Translations under genes and position numbers: made by a program
The notes under the pieces: generated by a model
Seen by the model: only the letters and a program-made list of their open reading frames with translations
Database searches by the model: none
What the model was told of the DNA's origin: nothing
Shown here: one piece after another, positions 26,998 to 35,208 of the stretch
Numbering within the stretch: position 1 is the first letter of the stretch
How the letters are laid out: the number at the start of each line of letters is the position of its first letter
Origin: Peptococcaceae bacterium BRH_c23
GTDB taxonomy: Bacteria > Bacillota_B > Desulfitobacteriia > Desulfitobacteriales > Desulfitobacteriaceae
Assembly (NCBI GenBank): GCA_000961805.1
Contig: LADV01000094.1
Location: 1-50,263 of the forward strand
Length of the DNA stretch: 50,263 bases
Direction of reading: 5' to 3'

Positions 26998-27043
26998 ACT
27001 GAGAACTCCTAACTTCAAAGAGTTAAACCTTTATTTTTATTTG

Positions 27044-27061
27044 ATGCAAATCCTGTGCCAA
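27044..27061 (-). promoter_or_regulatory. Sigma-54 promoter of the second lipoate ligase
   Basis: Minus strand TTGGCAC-AGGAT-TTGCAT, a full match to the -24/-12 consensus, 47 bases before ATG 26997. No TGTTCG-N5-CGAACA site was found close upstream. Confidence 0.85.
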
Positions 27062-27101
27062 AAATGATCTCGTGTTAAACTTTAAAGCTTTGGAGGTGCT
27101 T

Positions 27102-29075
27102 ATGATGTACACCCAATCCCTGAAATATGTAAAAGATCCGCTTCGGGCGTGGGAAAATTTTGTCAAGAGGGGTATCACTGATGTAGTGGTTACACGTCCA
27201 GAGATCCTGGAATCTTGGCAGCGCTGTCGGGCACTTGGCGTAGATCCTTATGATGGCATAGGTAAAGATAGATCGGATCACAACGAATTACAACAACTTT
27301 TCATTTCTAACTCTCAATTAGTAGAGGTAGCCAAACCCTTCATGCATACCGTCTACCAAAGTGTAAAGGGTTCGGGATTCATGGTCGTGATTACAGACAA
27401 GGAAGGGCGGATTTTGCACACTTGCGGAGATTCAGGGATTCTGGATAAAGCTGCAAGTACAATTCGATTTATAAAGGGTACTAACTGGTCGGAACAGGCT
27501 GTGGGGACCAACGCCATCGGGACAGCGTTGGCCATGAATAAAGCCATTCAAATTTCTGGGCCCGAACACTTTTGCCAATCGCATCATTACTGGACATGTT
27601 CTGGAGCCCCGATTCATAATTCTCTCGGGAAAATTATCGGATGCTTTGATATCTCCGGCCCCGCCGAATATGTGTATTTGCATACATATGGTATGGTTGT
27701 CACGGCAGTAGAAGCCATAGAAAATCAATTGCGGAAGGAAGAAATCCAGGAGGAAAAGAAACGAGCATATGAACTATTGAGTGCAGCAACGGAGAGTGTG
27801 ACTGAAGGATTGCTGGCTGTTGATAATGAAGGGCGGATTATTCATATTAATCCGGTTGCCCAAAAAATATTTGGCCTGGGCGATAAAGTTGAGACAGGCC
27901 AACTTCTGAAATCGATCCTTGGCCCTAACGAGAAGTTCAGTGAAATGGCTAACCAGCTTCTCTGGAAAACGGATGTAGAAATTGTGCACGATCAAGGACG
28001 GGGCCGAATTCATTGTATATGTTCCGCCCGTCCATTTTATAAGAAGGATGGCATAATTGCCGGTGTGATGTTTACCTTGCGGGAAATAAATAAGGTTCGC
28101 AGTTTGGTAAACAAGATGGTAGGAGCTACTGCCCGATTTTATTGTAAGGATATTATCGGGGAATCTAAAGTGATGAAAAATGCCTTGAAATTAATTTCTG
28201 TCGCCGCGAATTCCCGTTCAAACGTTCTTTTGACAGGAGAAAGCGGTACTGGGAAGGAATTGTTTGCCCAAGCGATTCATAATCATAGCGGTCGCTCGGA
28301 GGGTCCTTTTGTCGCAGTTAACTGTGCAGCTTTGCCACGAGAACTCATCCAAAGTGAACTTTTTGGTTATAATGAGGGAGCCTTTACCGGGGCTAAGCGG
28401 AGAGGAAATCCTGGCAAGTTCGAACTTGCCAATGAGGGGACCATCTTTCTGGATGAAATCGGGGATATGCCCATGGAACTCCAGGTTAACCTTTTGCGGG
28501 TATTACAAGAACGAAAAGTGACCAGGGTTGGAGGAGACAAAGAAATTCCGGTTGATGTGCGCATCATAGCTGCTACCAACAAGAATTTGCTCAAGGATAT
28601 TGATGAGGGACGCTTTCGCCAGGATTTATTCTACCGTTTGAATGTATTTAGCATTCATATCCCTCCTTTAAGAGAAAGGGAAGAAGATATCGAACTCCTG
28701 ACCATGTATTTGATCAGAGTTTTTTCGGAGAGCCTGGGCAAACACATCAAAGGAGCAGAAACGGAATTTTTACAGGCAATCAGAAATTACTCTTGGCCTG
28801 GGAATGTAAGAGAATTACAAAACGCGGTGGAATATGCCATGAATGTGGCTGAGGGGGAATATCTCAGCGTTACGGATTTACCCCGCAACATACACCGGCA
28901 ACCGGACTTTTTGAAAGAAGTGGGGAAAGTCATCTCATTAACAGAAATAGAGCGGATTACTGTTGAGTCAACATTAAACCGGTTTAATGGCAATATTACT
29001 AAAACGGCAAAAGCTTTAGGAATTGGACGCAATACGTTATATGACAAGTTGAGAAAATTGGGGGTTAGAGCATAG
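27102..29075 (+). CDS. acoR: Sigma-54-dependent transcriptional activator (AcoR-like)
   Basis: 657 residues from ATG 27102 (GGAGGT six bases before). Order: AcoR-type N-terminus (LESWQRCRALGVDPYDG), GAF domain (to about 200), PAS domain (AVDNEGRIIHINPVAQKIF near 240-350), AAA+ domain with Walker A GESGTGKE, the sigma-54 contact loop GAFTGA and Walker B FLDEIGD, and a C-terminal Fis-type HTH (TKTAKALGIGRNTLYDKL). AcoR relatives switch on acetoin catabolism. It sits amid sigma-54 promoters and lies divergent from the lplA gene, so it is the likely controller of the whole island. Ends in a strong terminator. Confidence 0.95.
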   Translation: MMYTQSLKYVKDPLRAWENFVKRGITDVVVTRPEILESWQRCRALGVDPYDGIGKDRSDHNELQQLFISNSQLVEVAKPFMHTVYQSVKGSGFMVVITDKEGRILHTCGDSGILDKAASTIRFIKGTNWSEQAVGTNAIGTALAMNKAIQISGPEHFCQSHHYWTCSGAPIHNSLGKIIGCFDISGPAEYVYLHTYGMVVTAVEAIENQLRKEEIQEEKKRAYELLSAATESVTEGLLAVDNEGRIIHINPVAQKIFGLGDKVETGQLLKSILGPNEKFSEMANQLLWKTDVEIVHDQGRGRIHCICSARPFYKKDGIIAGVMFTLREINKVRSLVNKMVGATARFYCKDIIGESKVMKNALKLISVAANSRSNVLLTGESGTGKELFAQAIHNHSGRSEGPFVAVNCAALPRELIQSELFGYNEGAFTGAKRRGNPGKFELANEGTIFLDEIGDMPMELQVNLLRVLQERKVTRVGGDKEIPVDVRIIAATNKNLLKDIDEGRFRQDLFYRLNVFSIHIPPLREREEDIELLTMYLIRVFSESLGKHIKGAETEFLQAIRNYSWPGNVRELQNAVEYAMNVAEGEYLSVTDLPRNIHRQPDFLKEVGKVISLTEIERITVESTLNRFNGNITKTAKALGIGRNTLYDKLRKLGVRA

Positions 29076-29100
29076 ACTGGATTTGACACAATTGACGTGA

Positions 29101-29154
29101 AAGAAGTGCTCGGGAAGCGAACATACTGTTCAGTTCCCGAGCACTTCTTTTTAG
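29101..29154 (+). terminator. Terminator of the activator gene
   Basis: 16-bp perfect stem, 29101-29116 with 29134-29149, then TTTTT. The loop holds CGAACA-TAC-TGTTCA and the left arm overlaps the activator-site variant at 29107-29123. Confidence 0.85.
29107..29123 (+). promoter_or_regulatory. Variant activator site TGCTCG-N5-CGAACA
   Basis: TGCTCG-GGAAG-CGAACA differs by one base from the palindrome at 23712 and 31701. It is 116 bases upstream of the sigma-54 promoter at 29239, a normal enhancer distance. Confidence 0.6.
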
Positions 29155-29238
29155 AGATCGTATATAAAAAGCTGAACATTCCTTGCTTAAGATAGTACTG
29201 TCTAGAGGGTTTCTTTAAAGATAGATAACATTGAAACG

Positions 29239-29256
29239 TTGGCATAATAGTTGCAA
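29239..29256 (+). promoter_or_regulatory. Sigma-54 promoter of the membrane protein-butanediol dehydrogenase unit
   Basis: TTGGCAT-AATAG-TTGCAA with GG at 29241 and GC at 29253, ten bases apart, 140 bases before ATG 29395. Confidence 0.8.
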
Positions 29257-29394
29257 TATATTGAAAATTGGCTGGCCAAATTAATAATTAGGAGGTATTT
29301 CGAGAGTAAACATTAACCATGGGAGATTTTGTTTTGGAAGAATTGTAAATGGAGAATTGGAAAAAAAGGCAATTTAATTGGGAGGTGTAAGGGT

Positions 29395-30540
29395 ATGGAT
29401 GCTTCTACTAATGCAGCAGAGAAGGGTGGTGAGATTATTAGCACCAAGAAACAATTTGGTTTATCTGTTAACCCGATTACCTTTGCAATGGCACACCTAA
29501 CAATAATTCTGGTGGTTAGTCTTGTGGTTTGGAATGTGTTTGCGGATCCAAAGCAAGGTATATGGAAACTGTACCCACAGCCCTTTGATGCTGTCATGTT
29601 CTGGTTCATTTTAGAGGTCGTATTCCTGGCATTTAATGGTGAGCTATGGCCCTTTCATCGGCTAAAGCAACCTTTATCAGGATTGCTTACATTTATCACC
29701 GGCGCAGTTTTAGCTTTTCTAACAGTGGGAATACTCGTTTTCGGCATCGGAAGTTTTGAACCGGCTTTTAATCCAAGCGGAGCAGGTTGGACGGCAACCG
29801 GCATGATTGTCCTAATGGGTTTTTATTTTTTCGGTATCTTAGCAACAAATATGGGGCATTGGCCATGGGTGGATTTAGGGCTAAAGCAGCCATGGGTCGG
29901 GATTATTGAGTTCTTTGAAGGCTTTTTCCTGGCGTTTTTGGGTTATCTGGTCTTAATTTATCCGAGCGTAGCCAGTTGGTCACAGAGCGGAAAAGTGATT
30001 CTTCCCTTGGTCACAGCGGTTGGTTGGTTCTATTCAGTTATTGTCTCTTGGCTTACGACAGCTAATGCCTTAGATAACTGGCCGTGGAGCCGATTGGGTT
30101 CAAGAGCCAAAACTGCTCTGGCATCACTCTTTGGCAATTTTGTCATCGGTACAGGAATTTATTTCTTGTTCTTGGCTATGCTTAAGAATTTTCTGATTCC
30201 CGTTGAGGCGCAAAAATCTCTTGGAGTAGCCATTACAATGTGGCCGGCTCAATTAGGGGTTTGTATCTTGTTCTGGGTCCTAACGTGGTCGACAGTGTTT
30301 GACAATCAACCTCTAAATACTGTCTCGAAAAAGGTTATTAGAGTAGTAATTACGTACGGCCTGGGGGTGATAACATTTTTGGTTTATACCCGGTGGTTTG
30401 CGATTTCGATACTGCATGAAGCTGAGATCAGCAAAGGGTTCGGTGGAGATCCATTAACGTGGATAGATTTAATGATTTTAGTCATGTTGATTTATGCCGT
30501 ATATTTTGGTTCTTATGGCTTAATTAAAAAGAACAAATAA
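29395..30540 (+). CDS. Four-fold repeated integral membrane protein of unknown function
   Basis: 381 residues from ATG 29395 (GGGAGGTGTAAGGGT before it). About ten membrane helices. A motif recurs four times before a helix: GELWPFHRLKQP, GHWPWVDLGLKQP, DNWPWSRLGSR and DNQPLNTVSKK, spaced roughly 70-110 residues, suggesting internal duplication. I recognise no named family. It lies behind a sigma-54 promoter and 26 bases before butanediol dehydrogenase, so uptake of butanediol/acetoin, or a membrane partner of the redox system, are guesses. Confidence 0.8.
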   Translation: MDASTNAAEKGGEIISTKKQFGLSVNPITFAMAHLTIILVVSLVVWNVFADPKQGIWKLYPQPFDAVMFWFILEVVFLAFNGELWPFHRLKQPLSGLLTFITGAVLAFLTVGILVFGIGSFEPAFNPSGAGWTATGMIVLMGFYFFGILATNMGHWPWVDLGLKQPWVGIIEFFEGFFLAFLGYLVLIYPSVASWSQSGKVILPLVTAVGWFYSVIVSWLTTANALDNWPWSRLGSRAKTALASLFGNFVIGTGIYFLFLAMLKNFLIPVEAQKSLGVAITMWPAQLGVCILFWVLTWSTVFDNQPLNTVSKKVIRVVITYGLGVITFLVYTRWFAISILHEAEISKGFGGDPLTWIDLMILVMLIYAVYFGSYGLIKKNK

Positions 30541-30566
30541 GGTTTGGAATAAAGGAGAGATGATTA

Positions 30567-31625
30567 ATGAAAGCAGCAGTGTGGTATGGAAGAAAAGATG
30601 TTCGCGTTGTAGATGTACCAGAGCCACCATCACCGGGTGAAGGGTGGGTAAAGGTTAAGGTGGAGTGGTGCGGGATCTGTGGTTCCGACCTCCATGAATA
30701 CTTGGCAGGTCCGATTTTCATTCCGGTCGCTGAACCAGATGCCCTCACGGGAAGTAAAGCACCAATTATTCTTGGACATGAATTTTCCGGAGAAGTGGTT
30801 GAAATTGGTCCAGGAGTTAAGAATGTTCAGGTGGGAGATCGGGTTGCACCAGATGCCTGCCAAGTGTGTTGGGAATGTTATCATTGTAAACGCATGAATT
30901 ATAGTATGTGTGAAAAGTTAGCGTTTACTGGGTTGATGACCGATGGTGCCTTTGCAGAATATGTCAATGTCCCAGCCTATACTATGTATAAAATTCCAGA
31001 TGATATGTCCTACGAAGTAGCAGCTGTCATCGAGCCGATAGCAGTTGGAATCCATGCTGTTCGACAGGCACCAGTTATTGAAGGAGACAAAGTTGTTGTC
31101 CTAGGGGCTGGAACAATTGGGCTCGCGACTTTACAGGCTGCCAAGGCAGCTGGAGCAAGTAGAGTCTATGTGATTGAAATGGCTAAGGCTAGAAAAGAAT
31201 ATGCTCTAAATATGGGGGCTACGGCAGTCTTCGATCCGAGAGAAGTGGACGTTGTGGCCAAGATTAAGGAACTTACCAATGGATTAGGAGCAGATATTAC
31301 TTTCGAATGTGTCGGGAATGAGAAGACAGCACCACTGGCCATACAATTGGCACGAAAAAGCGGTAAAGTTATCATGGTGGGTATCTTTGAACGTGAAAGT
31401 TCGTTTAACTTTTTTGAGGTAACCGCTAATGAAAAACACATTATAGGATCCTTGGCCTATAATGGAGAGTTTGCTACAGCGATTGATTTGTTGAATGATG
31501 GGCGGCTTTCTGCAGAACCCATGATTACAGGAAAAATTAAACTCGAAGATATTATTGAAAGGGGATTTGAAGAGCTGGTAAACCGGAAAGAGGCAAATAT
31601 TAAAATACTGGTTTCTCCGCGCTAA
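30567..31625 (+). CDS. Zinc-dependent alcohol dehydrogenase, probable (R,R)-butanediol dehydrogenase
   Basis: 352 residues, AAAGGAGAGATGATTA before the ATG. MDR family: catalytic zinc Cys in CGICGSDLHEY near 37, GHEFSGEV near 71, structural zinc cysteines CQVCWECYHC...C near 99-115, and the nucleotide loop VLGAGTIGLATLQAAKAAGA near 178. The extended region DLHEYLAGPIFIP is typical of butanediol dehydrogenases. It would oxidise 2,3-butanediol to acetoin, the substrate of the E1/E2 enzymes encoded downstream. Confidence 0.85.
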   Translation: MKAAVWYGRKDVRVVDVPEPPSPGEGWVKVKVEWCGICGSDLHEYLAGPIFIPVAEPDALTGSKAPIILGHEFSGEVVEIGPGVKNVQVGDRVAPDACQVCWECYHCKRMNYSMCEKLAFTGLMTDGAFAEYVNVPAYTMYKIPDDMSYEVAAVIEPIAVGIHAVRQAPVIEGDKVVVLGAGTIGLATLQAAKAAGASRVYVIEMAKARKEYALNMGATAVFDPREVDVVAKIKELTNGLGADITFECVGNEKTAPLAIQLARKSGKVIMVGIFERESSFNFFEVTANEKHIIGSLAYNGEFATAIDLLNDGRLSAEPMITGKIKLEDIIERGFEELVNRKEANIKILVSPR

Positions 31626-31645
31626 GTAATACAATTTGTCTGAAA

Positions 31646-31675
31646 AAACGCCTGGAATATCTAGGCGTTTCAATT
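31646..31675 (+). terminator. Terminator after butanediol dehydrogenase
   Basis: AAACGCCT (31646-31653) pairs with AGGCGTTT (31663-31670), followed by a T-rich stretch. Confidence 0.75.
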
Positions 31676-31700
31676 TTAATAGTTATAGATTGTTGTTTGT

Positions 31701-31717
31701 TGTTCGAAGATCGAACA
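31701..31717. promoter_or_regulatory. Activator palindrome upstream of the aco operon
   Basis: TGTTCG-AAGAT-CGAACA, same arms and spacing as at 23712-23728, 136 bases before the sigma-54 promoter at 31853. Confidence 0.8.
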
Positions 31718-31852
31718 GGTGTTCAATTCGCGACCAACAGAAGGATACCGGCAAAATCAAATATACAACTTTGATATCTTTAAATGAATTGTAAACATTG
31801 TTCCTTCAAGGAATTTTCGTATTATTCATAGTATTTTCTATACAAGTTTAGG

Positions 31853-31870
31853 CTGGCACAGGGTTTGCTT
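31853..31870 (+). promoter_or_regulatory. Sigma-54 promoter of the aco operon
   Basis: CTGGCAC-AGGGT-TTGCTT, a full -24/-12 match (GG 31855, GC 31867). Confidence 0.88.
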
Positions 31871-31956
31871 ATATATCATTCAAGACGGGCATTCCAAGGA
31901 AAGGGATTTGTATGAATCTACATCCGTTCGGTAGAAAAGATATCAAGGAAGGGGGG

Positions 31957-32088
31957 ATGGAAGTAGAGGTGATGTTAGCGCCGGGATTAGGCGATGGCGT
32001 TGATAGCATCCAAGTTGTTAAGGTTTGTCTGACAGTCTATGTGGATTTGGACTGGAATCAAAGCTTATTCGGAAGAGGAGTGATTTAA
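31957..32088 (+). CDS. 43-residue ORF resembling half a lipoyl domain
   Basis: ATG 31957 directly behind AAGGAAGGGGGG; stop at 32086-32088, one base before the E1 alpha GTG. The start MEVEVMLAPGLGDGVDSIQV and the following VVKV look like the first strands of an E2 lipoyl domain (pattern PxLGxGVxxxxVVKW), but the lysine hairpin is missing and the tail (VDLDWNQSLFGRGVI) resembles a degraded VxxDQPLF. It is a relic of a lipoyl domain or a short leader peptide whose translation is coupled to acoA. Confidence 0.5.
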   Translation: MEVEVMLAPGLGDGVDSIQVVKVCLTVYVDLDWNQSLFGRGVI

Positions 32089-32089
32089 A

Positions 32090-33052
32090 GTGGCGCTTAA
32101 TAAAGAACAAATGCTTGACTTATATCGTCAAATGCGTACGATTCGTGAATTTGAAGAGACCGTGGCTAAATTTTTTTCACAAGGTCAAATTCCTGGTTTT
32201 GTTCACCTGTATATCGGTGAAGAGGCTGTGGCAACCGGAGTCTGTGCGAACTTAGAAAAACAGGATTATATCGCAAGTACTCATCGGGGGCATGGGCATG
32301 GAATTGCCCGCGGAGCATCGATTAACAAAATGATGGCTGAGATTTTTGGCAAGATCGACGGAGAATGTAAAGGAAAAGGCGGTTCCATGCATATTGCCGA
32401 TGTGGAATTGGGATTTCTTGGCGCGAATGGGATTGTGGGTGCAGGTATGCCCTTAGCAACCGGGGCGGCTTTTGCCGCTAAATATATGAAGACCAATGGA
32501 GTCGCGATCTGCTTTTTCGGGGACGCAGCATCAAACCGGGGGACGTTCCATGAGTCGTTGAACATGGCGAGTATTCAGAAGTTGCCAGTGATTTTCGTCA
32601 ACGAGAATAATATGTATGGTATTTCGATGAGCCAGGAAAGGCATCAGAACATTACAGACATTGCAGACCGTGCAGGGTCCTATGGAATGCCGAGTATGGT
32701 CGTTGATGGCAACGACGTTATGGCTGTCTATGAAGCAGCAGAAGAAGCTGTGAAGCGTGCTCGTGCCGGTGGAGGCCCCGTTTTGATTGAATGTAAAACT
32801 TATCGGCATCACGGCCATTTTGAAGGGGATCCCTGCGTATACCGATCCGATGAAGAAGTGAACGCCTGGAAAGCGAAGGATCCTTTGCCACGGTTCACGA
32901 ACCGATTGCAAGAAATGAATATGGCTACAGAGGCGGAAATTAATCAAATCGATACTGAGGTTAAAAAAGTTATTGCTGATGCGGTTGAATTTGCTCAGAA
33001 TAGTCCTGTGCCCACTCTGGATGAACTAACGAGCGATGTATACTGCGCCTAA
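32090..33052 (+). CDS. acoA: Acetoin dehydrogenase E1 alpha (TPP-dependent)
   Basis: 320 residues, GTG 32090 with GAAGAGGAG before it. E1 alpha landmarks: MRTIREFEE at the start, GHGHGIARGA near 70, and the TPP motif GDAASNRGTFHESLNMA near 145 ending in NNMYGIS. It decarboxylates acetoin (or a 2-oxo acid) and passes the acyl group to lipoyl-E2. Assignment to acetoin rather than pyruvate rests on AcoX, AcoR and butanediol dehydrogenase nearby. Confidence 0.88.
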   Translation: MALNKEQMLDLYRQMRTIREFEETVAKFFSQGQIPGFVHLYIGEEAVATGVCANLEKQDYIASTHRGHGHGIARGASINKMMAEIFGKIDGECKGKGGSMHIADVELGFLGANGIVGAGMPLATGAAFAAKYMKTNGVAICFFGDAASNRGTFHESLNMASIQKLPVIFVNENNMYGISMSQERHQNITDIADRAGSYGMPSMVVDGNDVMAVYEAAEEAVKRARAGGGPVLIECKTYRHHGHFEGDPCVYRSDEEVNAWKAKDPLPRFTNRLQEMNMATEAEINQIDTEVKKVIADAVEFAQNSPVPTLDELTSDVYCA

Positions 33053-33076
33053 GGAATTTGAAGGGGTGAGATTACT

Positions 33077-34048
33077 ATGGCAGAAATGACCTATTCCCAA
33101 GCGATTAATGAGGCACTCGAGGAAGAAATGCATAGGGATGAGAAAGTATATATCTTAGGAGAAGATGTTGGGGCATTTGGTGGGTGTTTTGGAGTAACGA
33201 CAGGGCTTCTTGAAAAATTTGGCGGCGAAAGAGTGTTGGATGCACCGATCTCGGAGACCGCTATTATGGGTTCAGCGGTAGGGGCTGCAGTCGCTGGCTT
33301 ACGCCCAGTTCCAGAAATCATGTTTGCCGACTTTGTAGGGGTCTGTCTAGATGAGCTGATAAACCAAGCAGCAAAGATGCACTATATGTTTGGTGGAAAG
33401 GCTAAGGTACCGCTGACGTTAAGGATGGCCTGCGGGGCCGGATTGGGTGCAGCGGCTCAACACTCTCAAAGCCTAGAGGCAATGATGTGTCATGTTCCAG
33501 GGCTTAAAGTAGTTATGCCGGCGACGGCAGCAGATGCTAAAGGTTTGTTGAAATCGGCCATCCGTGATGATAATCCGGTCGTATTCTTAGAGCATAAAGC
33601 CCTCTATGGGGTAATCGGGGAAGTCCCCGATGGGGAGTATATGATCCCACTTGGAAAGGCAGATATCAAGCGGGAAGGAAAAGATGTCACGATCTTAGCT
33701 TATTCTATGATGCTTCATAAAGCGCTAGGGTCGGCGGAAACCTTAGCTCTAGATGGAATCGAAGCAGAAGTGATTGATCCACGTACCCTTGTACCGTTTG
33801 ACAAGGAAACGTTGTATAAATCCATAGAAAAAACCGGGCGACTGGTTATTGTGCATGAAGCCGTCAAACAGGGAGGATTTGGGGGGGAAATCGCGGCAAT
33901 GGTCGCGGAAGAATGCTTTGATTTTCTCGATGCTCCCATTAAAAGGGTTGCGGCACCCTTTACTCCTATTCCTTTTGCAGCTAACTTGGAAGCGGCATAC
34001 ATTCCAGATGAGGCAAAAATTATCGCAGCGGTGAAATCCTTTTTCTAA
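33077..34048 (+). CDS. acoB: Acetoin dehydrogenase E1 beta
   Basis: 323 residues, AAGGGGTGAGATTACT before the ATG. Transketolase-like beta subunit: MTYSQAINEALEEEM, LGEDVGAFGGCFGVT near 27, ETAIMGSAVGAA near 60 and the C-terminal transketolase domain VIDPRTLVPFD near 236. It pairs with the E1 alpha 24 bases upstream. Confidence 0.9.
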   Translation: MAEMTYSQAINEALEEEMHRDEKVYILGEDVGAFGGCFGVTTGLLEKFGGERVLDAPISETAIMGSAVGAAVAGLRPVPEIMFADFVGVCLDELINQAAKMHYMFGGKAKVPLTLRMACGAGLGAAAQHSQSLEAMMCHVPGLKVVMPATAADAKGLLKSAIRDDNPVVFLEHKALYGVIGEVPDGEYMIPLGKADIKREGKDVTILAYSMMLHKALGSAETLALDGIEAEVIDPRTLVPFDKETLYKSIEKTGRLVIVHEAVKQGGFGGEIAAMVAEECFDFLDAPIKRVAAPFTPIPFAANLEAAYIPDEAKIIAAVKSFF

Positions 34049-34130
34049 ATAGTCCGTAGGGTTAAATCGTTCTCCGAGAAGGGCGGCCGATCGTTCGGTT
34101 GCCCTTAGCTCTTGGGTAGGAGGGGAAGAA

Positions 34131-35156
34131 ATGATTGCAGGAATTATTGCAAATCCCGCTTCAGGAAAAGATATCCGACGTTTGGTGGCTCACGCTACTG
34201 TCTTCGATAATCAGGAAAAAGTGAATTTGATCCGGAGAATCTTGCTTGGGCTTCAAGCGGCAAGGGTTAAAAGGGTCTGGTTTATGCCCGACTATTTTGG
34301 TTTTTTCGAGCGGGCTTTAGATGTCTTCTGCGGTGAGAATCAATTAACCATGGAGACAAAGCTCTTACCCATGCAGTGGAAGGCGAATCAAGAGGATTCG
34401 CAGTTGGCAGCAGCCAAAATGGTAGAATTAGGCGCTAGCTGCTTGATCACTCTGGGTGGTGACGGAACGAACCGGGTTGTAGCTAAAGGAGTCGGGGAGG
34501 TTCCGATCATGCCTGTTTCCACAGGAACCAATAATGTTTTCTCTGTTATGGTGGAAGGAACAATAGCGGGATTGGCAGCTGGTTTAGTTGCCACAGGTGT
34601 GGTTGAACAAGAGTTTTCTCTGATTCGGACCAAAAAGCTAATTATCTATATCAACGGTAAAGCGGTGGATATAGCCTTAATAGATGCTGTTGTGCTAGCT
34701 GAGCAGTTCATCGGTTCGCGGGCCATTTGGGACATGGGTAAGATCCGGCAGATTGTGGCTACCTGCGGCGAGCCCTTTCATATTGGTATTGCGGCAATCG
34801 TCGGGGCGCTGCATCCCATTAATAAGCGGGAAGCCAAGGGGATCAACTTAATCATCGCAGAAAGTAGCGAGCAAACGCGAGATCCAACTCAAGGCTCCTC
34901 AATCCAGGTAAAAGCCGCAGTAGGACCTGGCCTGATTCGATCGGTTCCAGTTCGTTCATACGAATTAATGAGCCCCGGACAGAAAGTAGTAGTACGCCAT
35001 GTCCCTTGTGTTATAGCGGTTGATGGAGAAAGGGAGATTTTGGTCGGCCCAAAAGATTGTGCCGAAGTAGAACTAGTGGCAACAGGACCGTATGTGGTCG
35101 ATGTCAAAAGCACCTTAAAACGTGCTGCAGAAAAAGGTTTATTCATAAATAGTTAA
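34131..35156 (+). CDS. acoX: AcoX, ATP-NAD kinase-like protein
   Basis: 341 residues, TAGGAGGGGAAGAA before ATG. NAD kinase fold with ITLGGDGTNR near 104 and PVSTGTNNVF near 125. AcoX proteins are found in acetoin clusters of Bacillus-type and proteobacterial genomes, and their biochemical role is still unclear. Its place between acoB and the E2 gene is strong support for the acetoin assignment. Confidence 0.88.
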   Translation: MIAGIIANPASGKDIRRLVAHATVFDNQEKVNLIRRILLGLQAARVKRVWFMPDYFGFFERALDVFCGENQLTMETKLLPMQWKANQEDSQLAAAKMVELGASCLITLGGDGTNRVVAKGVGEVPIMPVSTGTNNVFSVMVEGTIAGLAAGLVATGVVEQEFSLIRTKKLIIYINGKAVDIALIDAVVLAEQFIGSRAIWDMGKIRQIVATCGEPFHIGIAAIVGALHPINKREAKGINLIIAESSEQTRDPTQGSSIQVKAAVGPGLIRSVPVRSYELMSPGQKVVVRHVPCVIAVDGEREILVGPKDCAEVELVATGPYVVDVKSTLKRAAEKGLFINS

Positions 35157-35208
35157 ATTAGCTTAAAGAGTAGAACTTATAAGTCAAAAATTAGGAGGTA
35201 AAGGAAAA

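Noticed and set aside
28787..29245. 152-residue minus-strand ORF over the end of the activator gene
   Set aside because: Antisense to the Fis HTH and the terminator; composition unlike a protein.
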